The position numbers and the translations under genes were made by a program. Below are positions 32,546 through 42,006 of a stretch of DNA of 64,000 nt, one piece after another; positions within the stretch are counted from its first letter, which is position 1; each line of letters opens with the position of its first letter. Source of the DNA: Zymoseptoria tritici IPO323 (Eukaryota > Ascomycota > Dothideomycetes > Mycosphaerellales > Mycosphaerellaceae); NCBI RefSeq assembly GCF_000219625.1, contig NC_018201.1, forward strand, positions 18,179-82,178, written 5' to 3'. The notes beneath the pieces were generated by a model, which was not told the DNA's origin, made no database searches, and worked only from the letters and a program-made list of their open reading frames with translations.

Positions 32546-32689
32546 AAAAAGGGTCGTAGTGCGTTGTTAGATGCGCCTCGGCTCACACGCGTGCATTGCA
32601 TGCGTAGGGGCTGCTTTTAAAGGCACCCCCTACCTTCCAATCCGTGCGACCGGAGAGGTTACACGGTACCCGCTCGTCTGCCTGTGTAT

Positions 32690-32717
32690 AGGAGAGAGCG
32701 GGGCGGGGGAGGGGAGG
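32690..32717 (+). promoter_or_regulatory. Polypurine tract of the TRIM
   Basis: A G/A run (GAGAGAGCGGGGCGGGGGAG and on to GGGGAGG) ends three bases (TAA) before LTR 3, the expected place for plus-strand priming. One C interrupts it. Confidence 0.65.
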
Positions 32718-32720
32718 TAA

Positions 32721-32904
32721 TGTCACAGGCTGTGCCTGGGGCATGGGCTTAGGCTGCGCCAAGCCTTTAAAAGTGGGGCGCAATTTCAGAACACCGTTCT
32801 GAAATTCTTGTCTTTTGGCACTTTTGGCCCAGTGGTAAAGCGCCCCACCCTGAACCCCAAGGTCGCCAGTTCGAGCCGGAGCTAACCCCGGCCGGACCCT
32901 GACA
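32721..32904 (+). repeat. TRIM LTR 3 (best preserved)
   Basis: 184 bp. A box TGGCCCAGTGG at 32825-32835 and B-box-like AGTTCGAGCCG at 32868-32878, about 33 bp apart, as in internal pol III promoters. A 9-bp stem GTGGGGCGC (32773-32781) / GCGCCCCAC (32840-32848) encloses the hairpin AATTTCAGAAC/GTTCTGAAATT. The tRNA-like part does not fold into a good T-arm, so it is not a tRNA gene. Confidence 0.88.
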
Positions 32905-33000
32905 CGGTTAGGCTAATAGTTAAACCGCGGAAGGTAAGTAAGGTATCGGTAATACCGTTATATTAATCTTAGGTACGATAGCTTATACTCGAAGGTTATA

Positions 33001-33165
33001 TACGCTATATTAAGTCTACGCTATATTAAGTCTACGCTATATTAAGTCTACGCTATATTAAGTCTACGCTATATTAAGTCTACGCTATATTAAGTCTACG
33101 TATAAAGTTATTAAGTCTACGTATAAGTCGTTATTAAGTCTACGTATAAATCGTTATCTCCGGTA
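33001..33165. repeat. 16-bp tandem repeat and derivatives
   Basis: Unit ATTAAGTCTACGCTAT, six perfect copies followed by longer variants with TCTACGTATAAA. Lies in RIP-saturated DNA. Confidence 0.85.
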
Positions 33166-34400
33166 TATAATAGTAGGCCGAAGATATATAACTACGAGTA
33201 CTCGCTAAACTCGATCCTATATATTAGTATCGAATAGCGATATTATATATAGAATAGAGTAGTAGTAGAACGGACTATATAGATTTAGATAGTAAGAGCT
33301 AGATAAACGAGAGCTAGCTAGCTATAGATAGCGGAATAGATAGTTAGAACTAGCTACTCTACCTATAAATATAGTCTACCGGACTAGAGTATAGGCTTCT
33401 TAGAAGGACGGGAGGTATATAGAGCGAGATAGCTAGAGTATAGTCGAGGGGTATCCTACTTCCGTTAACCTAAGGTAATCGATCGTACCGGTAGGTAGTA
33501 TAGTTAGAGTAAGGTAATTAGTAAGTGTCCTATTACCGTAACGATATAGTTAGAGCGAGAGAGCGAGATAGTTACTAAGTATCCTACTTCCGAGACGGAC
33601 CTAAAGTAATCGATCGTACGGGTAAGCGGTATAGTTAGAGTCGTACCGGTATATAGTATATTTAGAGCGAGATAGTTAGTAAGTAACGTACTAGTAAGTC
33701 TCGGAGCGAGATAGTTAGTAAGAATCTACTTCCGAGATAGACCTCTTAAGTAACGATCGTCCGGTATATTAATCGTCTAGTATGTTACGTATAAGAATCT
33801 ACTATTTAGAATCTTAGATATATTAATCGTCCGGTATATTAGGTATAAGAATCTACTATATAGAATCTAAGATATACCTATAAGATAGTCCGTAAGTATC
33901 TAGATATACCTATAAGATAGTTAGTAAGTATCTAGATATACCTAGATAGATAGTAAGTATCCTACTTCCGGCGAGAGAGTAAGATAGATAGTAAGTATCT
34001 AGATATACCTATAAGATAGTTAGTAAGTATCTAGATATTCCTATAGTTAGTAAGTATCTAGATATACCTATAATATAGTTAGTAAGTATCCTACTTCCGA
34101 GGTAGACTCCTACTAGGTTAATATTATTCTATATATTATATGTCCTATACGTCGCTATATACCGGATACGGTAATTTTATAAGGGTCGGAGATAGCTCGG
34201 CCGCCGCGCTTTCTATTTAGTAAATTACTTCCTTCCTATCTTACTAGCTACTTCCTACCCGCTACCTTTCTCTTTATCTTCCTTATCTTATCTTATCTTT
34301 GTTATATATAATTAAGACGACTAGACCTAACTAAGCGTAAATACTAGCTATAGACTATAAGTACCTCTATAGCTTCGGTACTAGCGTAGAGCGTACTATT
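33166..34400. other. RIP-saturated, repeat-rich, no gene
   Basis: From about 33,500 to 34,110 runs of a roughly 30-bp phrase recur (AGATAGTTAGTAAGTATCT then AGATATACCTAT). No coding frame survives that I can recognise. Confidence 0.6.
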
Positions 34401-34419
34401 CGAATCGGAGTTCTACTAC

Positions 34420-37400
34420 TACTACTACTAGATCCTAAAGGAAACGACGGACCTATACTAGTATACGAGGACGATAATAGTAGTAGTATACCTAAGGGTA
34501 CGGGTAGATAATAGCCTAGGGAGTTTAGCGCTACGTAAGAGGAAGAAGAGACGACTATAGCTATCGATCCGGTAGAGCTAACTCGACGCCTACTTTAATA
34601 GCTCTAAAGTAACGATAAGGAGTCTAGTATCTAGGATATATAGGACGTAGTCGGCGTTATCGAGTACGTATAGCATAATCCGGACTTCCTTAAGAGTAGT
34701 AATATCGACGATAAGGATAAAGGTAAAGGTAGACGTAAAGGTAATACTAATAGTCCGTTTACCGGTAATAATAAAGACACCGATCCTATTATAGAGCCTA
34801 GTAATAATATCGAGGGAGATACTAAAGACGAGACGATAACCGACCTACCTTTACCTCTACCTCCGCCTCTACCGCCGCCGCCGCTACTACCGGCTATACT
34901 TCCTCCCCTACTACCTTCGACCGATATCCTTAGGCTAGATACTTTACGCGCGCTCGATAGTAGTGTTTCTACTAGTACTAGTAAAGTACGTCTACTCGAG
35001 CTAATAATAGGTATCTAGTCGATATAGTCGTAGATCTTACGTAAGGACTATACTACGCTATATTAAGTAATATACGCTAGTAGTATAGATATATCCGGAC
35101 TTCTAATAACTATTAATACCCTAAAGAGTATATAACTCCTCTCTCGTCCTATATAAGATCTATTTACTAACTTCCTACGTAGGGTATTTAAAAGCCGTCT
35201 TACCGTTACTAGAGCTTCGTATAAAGGATATTCCGACGAAGACTAAGAGCTAAGCTATACGCGTAGTAGGCTAGAAGGACACCGAAGATAAAGGTACCGA
35301 GCCGCTATACTTCTTTAATCTATACTAGCTCTTCGCCCGCATTCTTACGTTAGATATTAGGAAGAAGATATATATTAGACTTAGTTACTTCGTAGACAAT
35401 TAGATAGAGTTATAGTAGGCGAGGTATTAGACTATATCGATTCGGTCGACCTTAGGCGAGTTCGCGAGATATATACTATCCGTATTAGTATCCGGACTAG
35501 TATCCGTAACTTAGTCGACCTTATCCTCTAGGCTACTTCTACCTCTACTACGTCCCTATAACGCATCCTCTATCTATAAGGCGAACTAGAAGGACTTTAT
35601 CGGTATAGTAGGTAGTCCTATCTTCCTATCCGACTTTATATAGTATAACTATAACAAATTAGACTACGTATATTATATACCTAATAGTTAGGGCTATATT
35701 AGGCGTATTCTCGCTATTAGTAGGGACTAGCGTAAGGAGCGTAACTACGATACGCCTTAAGGATTAATTACTATTAAGATCTAGCCGATATAGGTAGTTA
35801 CTAACTTCCCTACGGATATAGTTAATACTATATAGCCCCGCCCGGCGACTACTATACTAGAGCTCTTCTTAGTAGAGGGTAAGGACGTCTTTATTCCTAA
35901 AGGTAGGGTATAAGCCTAGACTCTAATTACGCCGGTCGTTTACTACGCTTTCTAGAGCCGAACGCTATCGAGCGATCTACCTCTAGTCCTAGTAGGAGGA
36001 TATACTATTATTCGCCGTATCTACGATATAGATAAGAAGACGATCCGTCTAGTATAGTAAGCTTATCCTATCCGCGGCGAGCTTAAGATTCTAGAGTTCG
36101 GCCGCCGCGTACTACTTACGAAGTTCGTATCCGGCTATAAGGTAATATCGCTACTATTAACCTACTTTATCGACGCCTTTAGTCTATTTCGTAATATAAC
36201 TCGGTTATTAATAGGTTTCTACTTCTAGCTTAGTATACTACCTTTTTAGGAACGTAATCGATAGCCGAATGTCCTACCGTTTACGCTTAGCCCGTATAGT
36301 AGTAACGCCGACGGGATCGTTAGCGCTATCGGCCTATTACTACGAAGCCTAGACGCTAGTAAGATAATAACTATTAAGACGATAGTAGATAGCGAGGTAT
36401 ACGACGAGTAAGTTATAGTATATCCGTATATTATATACTTTACTAGCGATATACTATAGTAGTAGGAAAACTCCGGTATACTCTCGTAGAACGTAGGTAT
36501 AGGATACCGCTACTATATAATCTATAAGGATACCCGCGGCTTTCTCGAGTACGACTTAGTCGAGAATAGGCGTTTCTATTATAAGAACGAGCGTACCCGT
36601 TAATACCTAAACTCGCTTAACGATAGGGACTAGAAAGCGATATAAAGCTCGACCGGTATAAGGATTAAAGCGCCTCTAATCTAGAAGGTATACTTAGCTT
36701 TATATATTATTAATACTCGATTCCCGGACTAGGCCTACTTAGATTATAAAGGCCTTTATAGACTACTTTACGACCTCTTTATAAAGGCGATTCTTAAGCC
36801 TAAAGTAGTAGAGATATATATTAAGGCGTTACGTAACTTTCCCTTCCTACTAGGCTAGAATAAGATCCGCTCGCCTTACTACCTTCTAGTATACTAGCTT
36901 ACTAAGTACGCGCGTTAGTTAATCGTCGCTCCGGTCTTAATACGTATTTAGCTAAAGGATAAGTATCTAAATCCTTATTTCCGCGAGAATGTTAAGAAGG
37001 TAATGCCCGAGTTAGTAGAGGAGCTAGCTATAGAGCTAGGTACTACTTCCGTAGACGCCGTCCTATCGTATACCTTAGTCGTCCGCGTTTTCTTAGTACT
37101 AGCGCGTTCGAACATAAATATATTATTATATTAAGTAATAGTCTAGGAGCGGACATCCTTTATAGCTAAGGCGAATAAGCTACGAGACCTCTTCTAAGGA
37201 CTATACGAAGCGTACGCCCTCGTATTAATCGATAATAAGAAGAGCCGTACCGTAACCCTAGTATAAGCTCGCTCTCGCGTAGGATCTCGTATAGTAACTC
37301 TAGTAGGATCTCGTATACTATTACTAGCTCCGCTAGCTCCGGGATAGCCTAGATAGCCGGTATAGCGGATAACTACCCGCTCGATTTAATACTATAAGGA

Positions 37401-38620
37401 TACTTACCGGCCGAACGTCTATACCGGCCTATACTATACTAATGTCTTCGCTAAGATTAGTAGTCTAGCCTACGCTAGTACGATCCCCGGAGAGACTAAA
37501 TATAAGGACTCTAAGTAAGCGATCCTCGGTACTAACCTCTAAAACCCCGAGCGTAACCTATTATAGAGAGCTATAATTATTATATCGCTTCGCCTTATCC
37601 TCTAGAATAGGTATCTAGAGTTCCCTAAAGTTATAACTACTCTAAAGAAGATCCGCGATAATTATCTACTACTATTCGAGGGTATACTTCCGAAATCCGA
37701 TAAGCTTATAGCTACCGCGGCCGCGGGTATAGTCGCTACTATTTAAGCCGGCGCTATAGTATTATCGATAGCTAATAACTACCGATATATTAATCCTAAG
37801 GTAGCCGAGCGTATATCGTAGGACTTCTACTATCTCTTCCTTAAGCTCCCGGTATTAATAATAAAGGTAGACGATATAATAAAGTATTAGATCGTTAAGG
37901 CGTACGTAGACTACGATAAGCCCGGTCTAATAATTATCGATAACCTCGTAATTAAGTAGTAGAAGTAGCTAATCTTCGAGGATCCTAATACGTAGCGGTA
38001 TATAGTAATCCGCCGTAGTATCTTTATTCGATATAGACCGGATCTAACTAAGCTTAGATATATTAAGGGCCTCTTTACCTACGCCTTCGGTAGAGTATCT
38101 AAGCCCTTCTAATTTACCCTAATTACGCTAGTTCGACTAAGGTTAATTCCTAGCTCGTTCCTAGCTTAGCCTACGCTAGACGTCGTCCTTAAACTAGACC
38201 TCTACTAGCTCGCTCGAGAAGACGAGGTTATTATACTACCGATACTTAGGAGTAAGTAGCTCTAGATAGTACCGTTTATATATAAGGGCGGTCTACGTAT
38301 TAAGAGGATCCTAGCGAAGACGGATCTAATAGCCGATACCGAGTTATTCTTCGTAAACTAGGACGTATAGTTCTTATAAGGTATAAAGAGTATCCCGTTA
38401 CGATTAATACCGAGAATACTATTAACTATATCTAGCTCGACGGTAGACGGAGTTCGAGACTAGAGTAGAGTAGTTATACGTCTTTTCGTCTATCGCTCCC
38501 GGTAGTATAAAGAAGCTAACGATAGTCTTATAGTCTCGAGCGAGCGAGCGTATAATCGTAAAAGTAGTATACGTCTTACCGGTAGTACGTAAAGTAGAGT
38601 CTATATAATACTAACTATAT
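34420..38620 (+). pseudogene. Large transposase-like ORF, RIP-saturated
   Basis: Plus strand. A Pro/Leu-rich linker (PLPLPPPLPPPPLLP) lies at about 34,850. From about 35,290 to 38,620 one frame, broken only by TAG/TAA where Gln/Trp would fit, reads for example IFLSDFI, RRIYDIDKKTIRLV, FIDAFSLFRN then RLLIGFY, NVLPFTLSPYSSNADGIVSA, QQQENSGILSQNVGIGYRYY (two Q restored as stops in the DNA) and RPNVYTGLYYTNVF with NPERNLL. These motifs, spacing and order match a large protein I associate with DNA transposons in Pezizomycotina, possibly of the CMC/KDZ group. The class is my recollection, not proven. It lies inside the TIR-bounded element and is the obvious transposase candidate. Confidence 0.5.
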
Positions 38621-39849
38621 TACTTCTAGTTCTTTTAGTTCTTCTCTAGTATAATAGCTAATAGTATACGTTATCTACCCTTTATCCTTCGTCGTCGAAC
38701 CTATACTAATCTACTACTTCTCCTTAGATACGCCGAATAGGATAGCTTCCCTCGTATTTTATATTTAGCGCTCTTTAGTTTTGTCCGTACGTTAGCCTAC
38801 TAGATCTACCCTCGCGTTTACTAGCTAATAACTATAACCGTAGTTCTTATCGTTTCCCGTATATAGCTCTCCGGTAAGTCCTATAGTCTTATATATATAT
38901 AGACTAGAGAGGCTTTCGCTAACGCCGTCGTCGTAGATCGGTCCGATATATAAGGATATAGATACCCGCCGCGCGCTATAGGTTAAAAGTATATACGACT
39001 AATACGAACTCCTATATAACCTTTACTAACTACTAAGATATATAGTTTTTCTTTTCTTTTATAAGCTAATACGAACTCGAACGATATAACCGAGCGATTA
39101 CGAATAATACGACTAAGCGATTCTAGTTCTAGACGATATAACGACTAGATAATACGACCGACCGATTCTATTTAAGATATAAGATATATAACGGGCGGGA
39201 TACGTTAGTTACGATAAACGTAGATTAGTTATATATCGGTAAGGAGGTAGTAATAACGGGAAAGGTAGAAGCTATAAGGTACTCGGTAACCTCGGACTTA
39301 GTCGTTTCTAGGTAAACTACCTCGTCTAGCTTCTACCTCTCGTCTACTACTAATCCGGTATTAATAGGAGAACGTATTAGTGTTTCTTCTTTATTTCTTA
39401 GATAGCTTTAGTATATAATATAATTAATTATACGTAACTAAGCCTAAACCCGAGCGTAAACCCGAGCCTACTAGTACCTAAGATTAGGCTACCCTTAATA
39501 CCTACTAACTAGAAGTAACTAGTTACGTTATTAACTCGTTATAGTATATATATAATTATTAAAGATAACTACTATTACTTCGATACGACTATAGTTATAC
39601 GCGTTACTCGCATACTATAGTATATACTAAACGCAATAACTACTTAGCATTAATAACCGCTTACTACGGCACCTAGATAACCTCCTTCCTTACGTCTTAC
39701 GTATAACTAGTTACTACGATACCTAGGTAACCTCCTTCCTTATATCTTAAATATAACTAGTTACTAAACATAACCTAGTAAGCACCAGGTTATAATACAC
39801 AACCGGTTCCTACATTTAGCGGAGTTTTATTAGAAAAATTTCTGCTAAC
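38621..39849. other. RIP-saturated 3' part of the transposon, no gene
   Basis: Contains a roughly 60-bp direct repeat near the end (ACTAGTTACTACGATACCT with AGGTAACCTCCTTCCTTA, starting near 39,660 and 39,710), otherwise TA-rich DNA without recognisable coding. Confidence 0.55.
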
Positions 39850-39867
39850 AAGCCCGGGGGACACCGC
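39850..39867 (-). repeat. Right terminal inverted repeat
   Basis: Exact reverse complement of 21900-21917, at the point where RIP-type composition ends. Confidence 0.85.
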
Positions 39868-39869
39868 TA

Positions 39870-40723
39870 AGGTCCCTGATTTGCGCATTCGACCACGTGA
39901 CATGTCGGCGTGAGGCGCCAGACATCTGACTCCTGATCTCGTCGATCGCACGATTCGGGCATTCTGCGCCGGCGTTGCGCGACCAGATGATCTCGACGTG
40001 ATTGAAGAAGTCGCCTTCAGTCAGCCATGGCTGGCTCATGTAAGCATGATGATTACCCTCCTGCTGCGGCCGGGCGACGAGGCTGACAGATGGACAGGTG
40101 TTTGATTCGAATCCCAATTTGAGGGCGGAGGACCACGACGGCCCTGCGGACGCAAATCAATATCTCACCCTCCTTCATACTCTGTGGTGGGGTGCTGACC
40201 GCCATAGTATCCACTGTCACGTCCGCCGCGCTCCTGTGCTAGGGTTTATAGCAGTCACCTTGCGATCGCAGCTCAATCGACTGTCGCATGGATTGCAGGT
40301 ACTGAACGGCGTCGCGAATGATGACCTGCAACGAGCCTGCCTTTCACTTGAGGCGGCGATGGCAGAGCTCGATGGTATGTCATTGTGACGGATACGATGT
40401 CTGGAATTCACTGACCCGCCACCTTCTTCCCGTCCATAGGCAAGTTTGACCCATGGATCGTGGACCGGAACAATGTCGCTCGCTGGCGGCATCCAGACAT
40501 TGTACTTGGTGCTGAGCCGAGCTGCGACGTTGATGACTTCGGGTCCAATGGAAGTATTGCCTCTAGCGGCGAAGAGTCGTTGGATGCGGGTCCTGAGGAC
40601 GACGATCACGAGTGCCCCGAGGAGCCTGCACTGGGCCTGGAGGAAGAACACAGCATCGACGATCGTACGTCTAGCGGCAGTCTCATAAGCGGTGGCGACA
40701 GTGACGAGAGCAGCAGTGACTAG
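39870..40723 (+). pseudogene. Hypothetical gene truncated at the transposon edge
   Basis: Plus strand. Coding quality is good from about 39,915: TPDLVDRTIRAFCAGVARPD, DLDVIEEVAFSQPWLAHVSM and ITLLLRPGDEADRWTG, ending at a GTGTTT donor (40098). The next exon (from about 40252) reads LNRLSHGLQVLNGVANDDLQ and EAAMAELD. A 65-nt intron at 40375-40439 (GTATGT, CACTGACC, CATAG) joins in phase to KFDPWIVDRNNVARWRHPDI and an acidic tail (PEDDDHECPEEPALGLEEEH), stop at 40723. The 5' end runs straight into the transposon TIR without a start codon, and a TGA lies in frame near 39,914. No family recognised. The insertion probably destroyed or displaced the promoter. Confidence 0.55.
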
Positions 40724-40825
40724 AGCAGCAGCGACAGTTGTGATCCTCTTCTAGGCAACGCAATCTCCGACGACGAGAATGGGGCCCCCCAGTGAACGCA
40801 TCCTGGTTCAGGTCTGGCAGAGTCC

Positions 40826-41744
40826 ATGGAAGCAGAGGCGAACGAGCAGCATAAGACCGCCGTGAACCCAAGACGTCTATTTCGGAGCGCCCGGCGACGT
40901 GCACAACGTGAGAGGCGCTTGCAGCAGGCAGCGCTGGAGACCGAGCAAGAGGAGTCCGAGGATCAGCAAGAAATCAGGATGGCCCAGATGGCACGGGACC
41001 GAGCACGCCAGCAGTGGCAACGGCTACGTAAGAGCGTGGGAAGAGCAGCGCCAGCGGCAACGAAAGCAGCAGCAGCCGCGGAAGAAGCGCAAAGCACGAG
41101 ACATCTCAGAAGACAACCCTCATCCACCCAAACCGCAGCCGACCGATCAAGAGTGCAAGGTATTCTTGGACGATCTTACCAACGGGATTCATGGCCCAAT
41201 GGCCGGGAAGACGCCTTGGGACGCAGATGAAACACTGCACCTGCTGCGGATGTGTGAAGGTGCAAAGAAACTGACGGTGCATCAGATGAAGGATGAACAC
41301 GAAATCAAATACCCGGCCAAGCAGCGCACCTACAAGGCGATCTCAAATCGTATCTTCATCTTGAGGCGCTTTGGCGTCTCGGCGGAGGCTCTCTCACTTC
41401 GGCTCGAAACTGCTTGCGGAGGGCCGGCAGATATGGAGGTGGCAGAAGCCGTGGATCAGCGGGAAGGCAACAGAGAAGGAGAGGACGGTGACCGTGGTTT
41501 CCGACTTTTCTACGCAATGTCATGTCACGCATGTCAGATGTCCGGGGCAAAGTGCGGCCGCCAGCCGTGCTCGGCTTGCGCTTCGGCAGGAATCGAGTGC
41601 AAACGCGAACTGCTCTCTCGCCGCGCTCGGTCGAGCAACGACTACGAGCAGCACGTCGTTCTGAAGTGTGGTGACTGTGGAGCCGTAAAGAAGGACGACC
41701 GGCCAAGCTACCATATTGTGGATGGGATATACCTGATGCCTTAG
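40826..41744 (+). pseudogene. Myb/SANT-like plus Zn2Cys6-like nuclear protein, one frameshift
   Basis: Plus strand, ATG at 40826. An Arg/Gln-rich coiled-coil (RRRAQRERRLQQAALETEQE) is followed by a frame change near 41,036 (about one extra base in GCGTGGGAAG). It continues EEQRQRQRKQQQPRKKRKAR, a nuclear-signal-like stretch, then a Myb-like helix set (TPWDADETLHLLRMCEGAKK, HQMKDEHEIKYPAKQRTYKA, ISNRIFILRR). Near the end CHACQMSGAKCGRQPCSACA followed by SAGIEC gives CX2CX6CX4CX2CX6C, close to a fungal Zn2Cys6 cluster, then CGDCG. Stop at 41742-41744. Probably a DNA-binding regulator. The frameshift makes it a likely pseudogene unless it is an assembly error. Confidence 0.65.
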
Positions 41745-42006
41745 ATGAGATGTCCGTCTCGGAGTTGTGGCTCAGTTAAGCAGATAAAGCTTGCTAATGG
41801 ACGACCATACAAGTAGGGCACCAAATTGCGTAAGTGAATGGATGCTAAATTACGCGAGGTGACTAGAACACACAGTGACACGATTGCATTTGTTTGGTGC
41901 TGAACGATAACAATGCACATTTACCCTGGTCTCTGAAGACCTTCCCTCACCCTGCACCAGAATTGTTGCGGCTGATCCACAGGCATCTTCAACCGAGCCT
42001 GTGACC

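Larger units (their letters stand above)
32162..32904 (+). mobile_element. TRIM-like miniature LTR retrotransposon, three-LTR form
   Basis: 743 bp flanked by 5-bp CGGTT duplications (32157-32161, 32905-32909). It contains three 184-bp repeats, each starting TGTCA and ending TGACA: 32162-32345, 32350-32533 and 32721-32904. Between the second and third is a 187-bp non-coding internal domain with a candidate self-primer site at its left end and a G-rich polypurine tract at its right end. The first and second LTRs are separated by only TAAA. No coding capacity. RIP-type changes are few, in sharp contrast to the surrounding DNA; each LTR may be too short to trigger RIP, or the insertion is recent. 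Confidence 0.85.
21900..39867. mobile_element. Large TIR-bounded DNA transposon with nested insertions (RIP island 1)
   Basis: The left end at 21900-21917 reads GCGGTGTCCCCCGGGCTT and the right end at 39850-39867 is its exact reverse complement. Both are flanked outside by TA (21898-21899 and 39868-39869). The change from normal GC to RIP-saturated DNA coincides with both ends. Removing the LINE, the TRIM and the LINE-tail element leaves about 10.8 kb. Inside are an ORF with transposase-like features (34.4-38.6 kb) and repeat-rich frames interrupted by the LINE. A TA target duplication fits Tc1/mariner-type insertion, but the size is far above typical; TC outside a longer 23-bp TIR is the alternative reading. 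Confidence 0.7.

Noticed and set aside
32161..32904. tRNA genes at the TTCGAGCC/AGTGG motifs
   Set aside because: A- and B-box motifs are good, but the T-arm and acceptor stem do not pair, and the motifs lie inside 184-bp LTRs repeated three times. Called as LTR promoter motifs instead.
21900..39867. Starship-type giant element
   Set aside because: No tyrosine-recombinase captain motif was seen near either end; the TIR plus TA ends and the transposase-like ORF point elsewhere.
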